Part shown: positions 47,697 to 54,870 of the stretch, piece by piece | Layout of the letters: the number at the start of each line of letters is the position of its first letter | Numbering within the stretch: the first letter of the stretch is position 1 | NCBI GenBank assembly: GCA_029243385.1 | Contig: JAQWSC010000007.1 | Coordinates: 124,001-188,000 of the forward strand | Reading direction: 5' to 3' | From: Flavobacteriaceae bacterium | GTDB taxonomy: Bacteria; Bacteroidota; Bacteroidia; Flavobacteriales; Flavobacteriaceae | Length of the DNA: 64,000 nucleotides | Translations under genes and position numbers: made by a program | Notes under the pieces: model-generated | The model's database searches: none | The model's input: only the letters and a program-made list of their open reading frames with translations | Told to the model about the DNA's origin: nothing

Positions 47697-49526
47697 ATGT
47701 TCAAAAGATATTCCATTTTATTCGCTTTACTTGTGTTTTCGTTCGTCTCTGCTCAAGATGAATTTTTAGTAAAAATTCCTCTAAAACAGCAAGTTGCGAT
47801 GGCTTCAACTGTGGTTGAAGGCAAGGTAGTTTCCAAAAAATCCTATTGGGATACGGGAAGAAAAAACATTTATACTGTGCATACTATTGATGTTAGTAAA
47901 GTCTATAAAGGAGCTTCCAAACAACAAATACACCTTGTTAGCTTGGGAGGAGTTGTTGGGTTTCAAGCTCAAATTGCAAAACCTCAATTATCATTAAGGC
48001 CCAATGCTGTAGGTGTTTTTGTCGTCAATGCTTTTGACAGAACTCTCGAAGATTTTGAATCCACTGTCCCTCTTTACAAAGCAATTGGCTTGAGCCAAGG
48101 ATTCTATCGATACAATCTAGAAAATACGAGCGTATCCAATCCTTTTGTAAGATTCTCCAACCCTCAAAAATTGGACGATACATTAAAGTCGCTTACAGGC
48201 ATAGAGCCCAAACAAATGAAAGCAGTGGATTATTTTAACAAAAAAAAAAGCAGTCCTTTAACTCAGAAGAATGTTGCTGCTGTTGCTGCTGCCTCAGCCA
48301 TTAGTTCTATAAGTCCAACGCAAATAGCTGCAGGAAACAAATCAGTGCTTACCATTAGCGGATCGGGTTTTGGAGCATCGCAAGGCGAGGTCTTTTTTCG
48401 ATTGGCAGATGATGGAGGTGCTACCGATTTTGCGGTCTTAGAAACACAAATTGTTAGTTGGACCGACTCAGAAATACGAGTAGAGGTTCCAGGAGATGCT
48501 GGCTCAGGAGATGTGAAAGTAAAAACCGCTTCCAATACTGAATTTTCAATAAGTGGCTTAGTGATTAGTCATAGCTATATAACTGTAAACTATTCCGACG
48601 CAAATATACAAGGCGGAAAAGAGATAGAATATAGACCCCATCATATATCAAGTGCTCAATCGGGCGGTGCGCCTTCCGGAAACTTTGATAACGGTTCGTA
48701 TGTTTTTAGCTATCATACCGATTTTAAAAACAATACCGCAGCAGTAACCGCTTTCGAAGACGGATTTGACGATATTGTGTGTGGAGCAGGAATAGATTTT
48801 AAAATCAGTTCCTCATCAACTTCAGTAAAAACCCCTGCCGACGACAACATTAACAGCATATCCTTTGATCAGGTTGATACTGGTATTTTGGGACAAGCCA
48901 TTAGCCGTTTCTCTGGAGGTTATATTTCGGATGTGAATGGGGATCTCTCTTTGTATTGGGCTTTTAAAGAAATTGACTACGTATTTGACGAATCCCAAAC
49001 GTGGGACTTTGACTTGGATGGAAATACCATATTCACAGAATTTGATTTTAATGCAGTAGCCAGACACGAAACGGGACACGCCGCTGGGTTGGGTCATGTA
49101 ATTGACAACCAAAAAATAATGTATTTTTCTGCAACAACGGGGCCATTACAAACGATAACCTCCAACTCCATGTTCAATCCAATTCTGTCAAAAATAACAA
49201 ACGACAAAAACACAACTCCTCAAAGCTTTTTTACTGCTACAGATTTTTCCAGCTGCTATCTAACTTCTCTTCATGCTCAAATTTTTAAAGAAAAATCATT
49301 TATTGTATTCCCCAATCCGGTCGCAGAAATACTTTCAGTAGAAAGTATTTCTCCTATTCAAAACGCATTTATTTATGATTTGAAAGGTTCCGTTTTAATG
49401 CATTCGTCACAAAGAGAGGATAAAACATCTTTTTCAATGGATGTGAGTCATCTAAATCCTGGGGTTTATTTTATATCCCTTCGAAATGATCAAGGCGTTT
49501 ACAGTCAAAAATTTATAAAAAATTAA
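47697..49526 (+). CDS. T9SS type A secreted zinc metalloprotease with TIG domain
   Basis: A 609-residue exported protein. A signal peptide (1-19, ends SAQ) is followed by a domain of unknown function (about 30-190), an IPT/TIG immunoglobulin-like domain (about 205-290, ISSISPTQIAAGNKSVLTISGSGF), and a peptidase region with the metzincin zinc motif HETGHAAGLGH at 457-467, including the third histidine and the GLGH glycine. A type A C-terminal sorting domain occupies roughly the last 75 residues (FIVFPNPV, then LNPGVYFISL, end FIKN). It is predicted to be secreted by T9SS and attached to or released from the surface. The substrate is unknown. The combination resembles matrixin-like enzymes. Confidence 0.92.
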   Translation: MFKRYSILFALLVFSFVSAQDEFLVKIPLKQQVAMASTVVEGKVVSKKSYWDTGRKNIYTVHTIDVSKVYKGASKQQIHLVSLGGVVGFQAQIAKPQLSLRPNAVGVFVVNAFDRTLEDFESTVPLYKAIGLSQGFYRYNLENTSVSNPFVRFSNPQKLDDTLKSLTGIEPKQMKAVDYFNKKKSSPLTQKNVAAVAAASAISSISPTQIAAGNKSVLTISGSGFGASQGEVFFRLADDGGATDFAVLETQIVSWTDSEIRVEVPGDAGSGDVKVKTASNTEFSISGLVISHSYITVNYSDANIQGGKEIEYRPHHISSAQSGGAPSGNFDNGSYVFSYHTDFKNNTAAVTAFEDGFDDIVCGAGIDFKISSSSTSVKTPADDNINSISFDQVDTGILGQAISRFSGGYISDVNGDLSLYWAFKEIDYVFDESQTWDFDLDGNTIFTEFDFNAVARHETGHAAGLGHVIDNQKIMYFSATTGPLQTITSNSMFNPILSKITNDKNTTPQSFFTATDFSSCYLTSLHAQIFKEKSFIVFPNPVAEILSVESISPIQNAFIYDLKGSVLMHSSQREDKTSFSMDVSHLNPGVYFISLRNDQGVYSQKFIKN

Positions 49527-49540
49527 TTGACAAACTTCTA

Positions 49541-49571
49541 AAAAAAGACACGCAACCGTCTTCCTTTTTTT
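49541..49571 (+). terminator. Terminator after the T9SS protease
   Basis: AAGAC and GTCTT form a 5-bp stem with flanking A-T pairs, followed by a TTCC and a T run to about 49571. It starts 15 bases after the stop. Confidence 0.5.
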
Positions 49572-49606
49572 AGCGATAATCAAAGAGGTCATTTCAAAAA
49601 CAATAT

Positions 49607-49614
49607 TATTTTTG
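49607..49614 (+). promoter_or_regulatory. Putative -7 element for prfC
   Basis: TATTTTTG fits TAnnTTTG exactly. It supports the ATG at 49632 as the prfC start, since the alternative TTG at 49617 would be upstream of the transcript start. Confidence 0.35.
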
Positions 49615-49631
49615 CATTGCGAAACCACACT

Positions 49632-51218
49632 ATGAGTTTTACTAAAGAAATTGCACGACGCCGAACCTTTGGAATCATTTCCCATCCCGATGCTGGAAAA
49701 ACCACCCTAACCGAAAAGCTGTTGCTTTTTGGGGGTGCCATTCAAGAAGCAGGGGCTGTGAAATCTCATAAAATTAAAAAAGGAGCCACGAGTGATTTTA
49801 TGGAAATCGAGCGTCAACGTGGGATTTCGGTGGCTACTTCGGTATTGGCTTTTAATTATCAAAACAAAAAAATCAATATACTGGACACACCCGGTCACAA
49901 AGATTTTGCGGAAGACACCTTTCGAACGCTAACGGCTGTGGATAGTGTGATTGTTGTTATTGACGTTGCTAAAGGGGTTGAAGAGCAAACCGAAAAATTG
50001 GTTGAAGTATGTCGTATGCGAAACATTCCCATGATTGTGTTCATCAACAAACTCGATCGCGAAGGAAAAGACGCCTTTGACTTGCTTGATGAAGTAGAGC
50101 AAAAGTTGGGGCTCAAAGTATGCCCCTTGAGTTTTCCGATTGGAATGGGCTATGATTTTCAGGGAATTTACAACCTGTGGGAACAAAACATTCGATTGTT
50201 TAGCGAAGACAACAAGCAACGTATCAGCGAAACCCTTGAGTTTAAAGACCTCGCTCATTCAGATCTTGACAAACACATTGGTGAAAAAGCAGCCACTACA
50301 CTCCGAGAAGAAATTGAACTGGTTACGGAAGTCTATCCAAATTTTGACAAACAAGCCTATGCAGACGGAACGTTGCAACCTGTATTTTTTGGTTCAGCAT
50401 TGAACAATTTTGGCGTCAAAGAACTGTTGGATTGTTTTATAGAAATCGCTCCGCCTCCGCGCCCCAAAGCCAGTGAAGAACGCCTCGTAGTTCCCGAAGA
50501 AGAAAAATTCAGTGGATTTGTATTTAAAATTCATGCCAATATGGATCCCAAACACCGCGATCGTTTGGCGTTTATAAAAATTGTTTCGGGAACTTTTAAG
50601 CGCAATACGCCCTATTTGCACGTACGACACAATAAAAAACTCAAGTTCAGCAGTCCCAATGCATTTTTTGCAGAAAAAAAAGAAATCGTTGAGGAATCGT
50701 TTCCAGGTGATATTGTTGGATTGCACGATACAGGGAATTTTAAGATTGGTGATACGCTTACCGAAGGTGAAAAAATACATTTTAGAGGTATTCCCAGTTT
50801 TTCGCCCGAGCATTTTCGATACATCAACAATGCCGATCCGATGAAGTCCAAACAACTCGCCAAAGGTATTGACCAGTTGATGGACGAAGGGGTTGCCCAA
50901 TTGTTTGTACTGGAAATTAACAACCGAAAAGCCATTGGAACTGTGGGAGCCCTTCAGTTTGAAGTCATTCAATACCGATTGGAACACGAATACGGAGCCA
51001 GCTGTTCGTACGAAAACTTGAACGTTCACAAAGCCTGTTGGGTTGATCCAGAAGACGACACCAACGATGAATACAAGGAGTTTTTGCGTGTAAAAAGTAA
51101 GTTTTTAGCACGCGACAAACAAGAACAATTGGTGTATTTGGCAGACTCGATGTTTTCGTTACAAATGACACAACAAAAATATCCTAGTATTCGTCTCCAC
51201 GCCACCTCAGAGTTTTAA
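49632..51218 (+). CDS. prfC: Peptide chain release factor 3
   Basis: The GTPase that removes RF1 and RF2 from terminated ribosomes. It has 528 residues from the ATG at 49632 (MSFTKEIARRRTFGIISHPDAGKTTLTEKLL). G1 is HPDAGKTT, the DTPGHKDF is G3, NKLDREGKD is G4, and the switch I RGISVATSVL is present. The longer domain arrangement and KAIGTVGALQFEVIQYRLEHEYG near the end are RF3-typical rather than EF-G. It is followed by a 227-base spacer with a direct repeat, then the ppk2 pair. Confidence 0.97.
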   Translation: MSFTKEIARRRTFGIISHPDAGKTTLTEKLLLFGGAIQEAGAVKSHKIKKGATSDFMEIERQRGISVATSVLAFNYQNKKINILDTPGHKDFAEDTFRTLTAVDSVIVVIDVAKGVEEQTEKLVEVCRMRNIPMIVFINKLDREGKDAFDLLDEVEQKLGLKVCPLSFPIGMGYDFQGIYNLWEQNIRLFSEDNKQRISETLEFKDLAHSDLDKHIGEKAATTLREEIELVTEVYPNFDKQAYADGTLQPVFFGSALNNFGVKELLDCFIEIAPPPRPKASEERLVVPEEEKFSGFVFKIHANMDPKHRDRLAFIKIVSGTFKRNTPYLHVRHNKKLKFSSPNAFFAEKKEIVEESFPGDIVGLHDTGNFKIGDTLTEGEKIHFRGIPSFSPEHFRYINNADPMKSKQLAKGIDQLMDEGVAQLFVLEINNRKAIGTVGALQFEVIQYRLEHEYGASCSYENLNVHKACWVDPEDDTNDEYKEFLRVKSKFLARDKQEQLVYLADSMFSLQMTQQKYPSIRLHATSEF

Positions 51219-51220
51219 AA

Positions 51221-51284
51221 TTTTTTTGTTACCTTAGCATAGAACAGTCCCCAAATTTGTTCTGCACGCATGAATAGCCTACAA
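51221..51284 (+). repeat. Imperfect direct repeat, copy A (5' of ppk2 pair)
   Basis: A roughly 60-base segment whose core CCCCAAATTTGTTCTGCAC (51249-51267) is identical to the copy at 53119-53137. On both sides the match continues with mismatches: a T tract plus TTAGCA before the core, and ATGAA-x-A-x-CCTAC after it. Each copy begins a few bases after the stop of a complete or near-complete gene. Copy A is followed by an unrecognised 59-codon frame (51270-51449) that ends as ATGA over the ppk2 start. The rest of the 227-base prfC-ppk2 spacer has no other feature. Confidence 0.7.
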
Positions 51285-51445
51285 ACTACTTCAATAGATC
51301 TGAAAAATTCACTCAGCACTTTCACTCCTTGCATTAAGAGGTGTTTAAGACAGTCTTTGATGCGTTATATTATTAAATTGAAGTGTCTCTTTTTAAGGAG
51401 AATTCTATTTTGCCATTTATGGTTTTCATCCTCAAAAACCAACCT

Positions 51446-52293
51446 ATGAAATTTGAATCCAAGCATCTTGAAAACACTTCCAGAAGAAGCGATCTGATTA
51501 TCCTTGCGGAAAAAAAAACATTCCCATTCATAACACGCTTAACAAATTGAAGTATGAAGCCGAATTACGAGAATTGCAATCCGAATTGGTAAATCTTCAG
51601 AAGTGGATTGCTGAAAAACAAATGCGAGTTGCCATTCTTTTTGAAGGCAGAGATGCCGCTGGAAAAGGCGGTGCTATCAAGCGTTTTAAAGAACATCTGA
51701 ACCCAAGAACGGCACGTGTAGTAGCACTGAGCAAACCTACTAATGTCGAACAAGGACAATGGTACTTTAGACGGTATATTAAAGTGTTACCAAATCCGGG
51801 TGAACTTGTATTTTTTGACCGCAGTTGGTACAACCGGGCTGTAGTGGAGCCCATCATGGGGTTTTGCTCAAAAACACAATACCAAAAATTTATGATTCAG
51901 GTTCCAGAATTTGAACATTTGCTGTACGAGGATAACGTAAAAATCATTAAGTTTTGGTTTTCTATCTCAAAAGAAGAACAAAACAAACGTTTTATTGCGC
52001 GTTTAAACAACCCGTTAAAACAATGGAAATTCAGTTCTGTTGACAAGAAAGGACAAGACTTGTGGGACGATTATACGCACTACAAAGAACAAATGTTTAG
52101 TAAAACACATACCAATTTTAGCCCGTGGATTATTGTAAAGACAAACAATAAAAAAGAAGCACGTTTGGAGAGCATGCGGTTCGTATTGTCTCAATTTGAT
52201 TATGAAGGAAAGGATGTCTCCAAGGCCACTATATTGCCAGACCCCAATATTATTATGCGATACCACAGAAGCGCCACTCAAATTGATATTTAA
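51446..52293 (+). pseudogene. ppk2: Polyphosphate kinase 2, copy 1, frameshifted in an A9 tract
   Basis: PPK2 enzymes transfer phosphate between polyphosphate and nucleoside di- or monophosphates. The N-terminus (MKFESKHLENTSRRSD) is in one frame from the ATG at 51446; the rest (LKYEAELRELQ and onward) is in the -1 frame. The switch fits the nine A at 51510-51518. If joined by a -1 shift the product is about 282 residues, the family length. Downstream the domain is intact: Walker A EGRDAAGKGG, lid and catalytic DRSWYNRAVVEP, SWIIV-like tail. The lesion could be one lost A (pseudogene or sequencing error), phase variation, or slippage on A-AAA-AAA. Without the shift only a 34-residue peptide or a product from a non-ATG start is made. 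A second copy follows 10 bases later. Confidence 0.75.
51510..51518 (+). repeat. A9 homopolymer at the ppk2 copy 1 frame switch
   Basis: Nine consecutive A residues where the zero frame reads GAA-AAA-AAA-ACA. Slipping back by one base on A-AAA-AAA joins the N-terminal and catalytic reading frames of PPK2. Such tracts are prone to length change and to ribosomal or polymerase slippage. Confidence 0.7.
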
Positions 52294-52303
52294 TTGAAAC
52301 ACT

Positions 52304-53089
52304 ATGCGCACCCCTAAGTACACCCAAGAAGATATGGCCTTATTCAATTCCAAAACAGGACTGTATTCTCTTTTAAGAAAGAAAAGAATCAATCCTGATA
52401 AGGTTCTTGAAGAAATTCAATACGCTACTGAACTCAAAAAAAAACAAGAAGAACTCATAAAACTTTAAAATAGGGTCATCCAAAACGACCAAAAAGTCGT
52501 TGTTCTTTTTGAAGGTAGAGATGCCGCCGGAAAGGGCGGTGCTATTCGGCGTATTACCGAATATATCAATCCCAGACACTTTCGAATTGTAGCGCTCAAC
52601 GTTCCGTCTGAAGACGAACGAAAGCAATGGTTTTTTCAACGCTACATCAATCAACTGCCCAAACCTGGCGAACTTGTGTTTTTTGACCGCAGTTGGTACA
52701 ACCGGGCTGTAGTAGAGCCTGTTAACGGATTCTGTACTCAAGAAGAATACCGTATTTTTATGTCACAGGTCAACGACTTTGAAAAGATGCTGGTAGCATC
52801 CTCTACTTTTCTGATCAAATTGTATTTTTCGATAACCAAAAAAGAACAAGCTGCCCGATTTGCCGAAATAGAAGCAGACCCACTGAAACGATGGAAAATG
52901 ACCGCTGTTGATGAAAAAGCACAAAGTTTGTGGAATGATTATACACAGTATAAAAAGAAAATGTTTGAAACAACCCATACGCAAATTGCCCCATGGCACA
53001 TTATCGATGCTAACAAAAAGTCTGCAGCTAGACTCAAAGCCATTTCGCATATTTTGGAACAAATTCCGTTTGCGTCTGTGGAGCGTTAA
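52304..53089 (+). pseudogene. ppk2: Polyphosphate kinase 2, copy 2, interrupted by one stop codon
   Basis: Same frame throughout: MRTPKYTQEDMALFNSK starts normally, codon 55 is TAA (52466-52468) and the frame then continues NRVIQNDQKVVVLFEGRDAAGKGG to the natural stop at 53089. Homologues have glutamine at this place (LIKLQNRVI), so a single CAA-to-TAA change is the likely lesion. Walker A, DRSWYNRAVVEPVNGFC, and KRWKMTAVDEKAQ are all intact and would give about 261 residues. No ATG or GTG lies between the stop and Walker A, so re-initiation would not give an active enzyme. It is a fresh pseudogene, or a stop read through at low level. It is paralogous to the copy before it. Confidence 0.8.
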
Positions 53090-53091
53090 TT

Positions 53092-53153
53092 TTTTTAACT
53101 AATTTAGCACAGAGCGAACCCCAAATTTGTTCTGCACTGATGAAAAACCTACG
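53092..53153 (+). repeat. Imperfect direct repeat, copy B (3' of ppk2 pair)
   Basis: Contains the 19-base core CCCCAAATTTGTTCTGCAC at 53119-53137, 1870 bases from copy A, with the same flanking pattern (T tract, TTAGCAC before; ATGAAAAACCTAC after). It sits directly after ppk2 copy 2 and leads into an unrecognised frame. Confidence 0.7.
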
Positions 53154-53419
53154 ACTCATACCCAATACATTTCGATATTCAACGATTTTCAATGCGTTTT
53201 TTGTTTTTGATAATACCTGTTATTCAAAAAAATCTCTTGCAAATACTAATTGGTCTCATGACTTTATAATAATCAACCAAAACATTGCAAATCCATATTT
53301 TATAAAAGCAAAAAGTACAACAATATATGCTGATTTGGGAAGTATTGTTGAACAAAAATATAACGGAAATAAACACACCTCGGTGTATATATACACTAGT
53401 TAACCGAAAAACCAAAAAC
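53138..53419 (+). other. Unassigned stretch with an unrecognised 87-codon frame
   Basis: Noncoding-looking, AT-rich sequence between ppk2 copy 2 and the VOC remnant. It has one open frame of 87 codons (53140-53403, MKNLRLIPNT start, lacking motifs, signal or compositional support) that I do not accept as a gene. The region replaces what should be the N-terminal half of the VOC gene, so it probably marks an insertion or recombination join. Confidence 0.4.
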
Positions 53420-53626
53420 CCAGAGTTTATGATAAATTACCGAGTCCAAAACATCGATGGGCTTGTATTAAAACTCAAGAATAATGGAGTGACAATCGTT
53501 GATGACATAGAAACGTTTGACTACGGAAAATTTGTTCATATTATGGATGCAGAAGGAATTAAAATAGAACTTTGGGAACCCATCGACAGCGTATTTACCG
53601 CAATGGGTGGAAAAACAACCAAGTAG
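53420..53626 (+). pseudogene. VOC/glyoxalase family protein, 3' half only
   Basis: Encodes the C-terminal half of a VOC-fold protein: FMINYRVQNIDGLVLKLK, then YGKFVHIMDAEGIKIELWEP and a KTTK end. In VOC proteins this segment carries the second metal-ligand glutamate (the E in IELWEP). The N-terminal half with the first ligand is missing; an open frame upstream reads unrelated sequence. It is probably a truncated pseudogene; a possible short product would start within the upstream join. No metal centre could form from this piece alone. Confidence 0.72.
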
Positions 53627-53754
53627 ATTAAAAATTACGCACTGTTATCAAAGAAAACTTCTGCAATCTAAAATGAATGAGCAAATCCGTTAATTTTTTA
53701 TAAATTAGCCCTACTCCCCACTCCTACTCAAAAGAAATAGTAACACAAGCCGCA

Positions 53755-54441
53755 TTGATTGTAAACCAATACAAGCTCGACAACCCTGCCTGGAATTCTT
53801 TGAATGAAACGCACAAGCTTTTCTCCAAAGCGTTTGCTGGGATAAAATTTTACGATCCTGATTATTGTGCTTTTGGAGGCACTATAGATACTGAATTGGC
53901 CGTAAAAGGTATGAATGACTATTCCAAACTGATTACCCGTTTTTATGTCATTGGAGAAAAACCCGTTCTGACGGATTCCATGCAGTTAAAAAACAATTTG
54001 GTGTGTCATCAAATGGTATTGGAATCGCCTTTTGATATGGCATTCAACGAGGCGGTTGTTCCATTAAAAACAAAAAAAGAACTCCAAGATGTTCACAATT
54101 TAGTGAATTTGGTACAGCCGGGTTATTTCAAAAACAAAACGGTAGCGCTGGGCGATTATTTTGGAATTTATAAAGAAAACAATTTGGTAGCAGTGTGTGG
54201 TGAGCGTATGAAAATGAATGCGTTTACAGAAATAAGTGGTATTGTTACCCATCCCAATCATACAAGAAAAGGATATGCCCGACAACTCATCAAACGTACT
54301 ACAGACAAGGTTTTTCTGGAAAACAAAACACCTTACTTGCATGTTGTTGAGTCCAATACCCATGCCATTTCATTGTATGAAAAACTGGGATTCAGCACGA
54401 GAAGAAAAATCAGTTTTTGGGACATTGAGATGTCACACTAA
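53755..54441 (+). CDS. GNAT family N-acetyltransferase
   Basis: An acetyl-CoA-dependent acyltransferase of about 228 residues. The N-terminal half (to about 110) is specific to this subgroup; the GNAT core follows: LGDYFGIYKENNLVAVCGERM (beta2-3), EISGIVTHPNHTRKGYARQLI containing the acetyl-CoA pyrophosphate loop R/Q-x-x-G-x-A (HTRKGYA), and VVESNTHAISLYEKLGFSTRRK (motif B). The substrate is unknown. The best start is the TTG at 53755 since no ATG precedes the conserved region; the in-frame sequence back to 53704 has no start of better quality, and this may be a 5'-eroded gene in a decaying region. Confidence 0.8.
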   Translation: MIVNQYKLDNPAWNSLNETHKLFSKAFAGIKFYDPDYCAFGGTIDTELAVKGMNDYSKLITRFYVIGEKPVLTDSMQLKNNLVCHQMVLESPFDMAFNEAVVPLKTKKELQDVHNLVNLVQPGYFKNKTVALGDYFGIYKENNLVAVCGERMKMNAFTEISGIVTHPNHTRKGYARQLIKRTTDKVFLENKTPYLHVVESNTHAISLYEKLGFSTRRKISFWDIEMSH

Positions 54442-54511
54442 TCTTAAGCATTTTTTATTTTCCCATTAAAATTAAAAACACTTCGGAAAATCAGCATCGT
54501 TGCGTTGGGGC

Positions 54512-54538
54512 AAAAAAAATCCCGCAAATGCGGGATTT
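54512..54538 (-). terminator. Terminator of the rplJ-rplL-rpoBC-DUF3467 operon
   Basis: AAATCCCGC and GCGGGATTT form a strong stem around AAAT (ATCCCGC 54519-54525 with GCGGGAT 54530-54536). The minus strand then runs into at least seven T. It starts about 9 bases after the DUF3467 stop. Confidence 0.9.
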
Positions 54539-54546
54539 ATAGTTTA

Positions 54547-54861
54547 TTATGCTTCGCCTGTTGGCCCAAAATTGAGCGGAATGGGCGGCTGTTCGTAATC
54601 TTTAATTTCACCGTGAGCGTCTTCAAAGCGCGATACGTTTTCGTTCAAAGCTTTCACAAAACGCTTGGCGTGTTGTGGCGTCAAAATAATTCGTGACTTT
54701 ACTTTGGCTTTGGGCGCACCAGGCATGATGTTGATAAAATCAACTACAAATTCAGAAACAGAATGATTGATAATCGCCAAATTGGAGTACGTCCCTTGGG
54801 CCGTTGCCTCATCTAATTCGATATTAATTTGACCTTCTTTCTTTTGTTTTGAATCGCTCAT
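54547..54861 (-). CDS. DUF3467 domain protein
   Basis: A 104-residue cytoplasmic protein: QINIELDEATAQGTYSNLAIINHS, EFVVDFINIMPGAPKAKVKSRIILTPQHAKRFV, and the acidic/proline-rich end. This is the DUF3467 pattern, found in many bacteria, and in Bacteroidota directly behind rpoC. Its function is not known. It starts 9 bases after rpoC and ends in the operon terminator, so it is expressed with RNA polymerase subunits. Confidence 0.93.
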   Translation of the reverse strand: MSDSKQKKEGQINIELDEATAQGTYSNLAIINHSVSEFVVDFINIMPGAPKAKVKSRIILTPQHAKRFVKALNENVSRFEDAHGEIKDYEQPPIPLNFGPTGEA

Positions 54862-54870
54862 GATGTGTTC

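Noticed and set aside
50394-51029. 211-codon open frame opposite prfC
   Set aside because: Antisense shadow of RF3; no family resemblance and no start context.
51270-51449. 59-codon frame between prfC and ppk2, ending as ATGA over the ppk2 start
   Set aside because: Coupling-like overlap is suggestive, but the peptide has no recognisable motif or signal and starts in repeat copy A; not supported as a gene.
53140-53403. 87-codon frame after ppk2 copy 2
   Set aside because: Unrecognised, AT-rich, begins in repeat copy B and shares no similarity with the VOC N-terminus.
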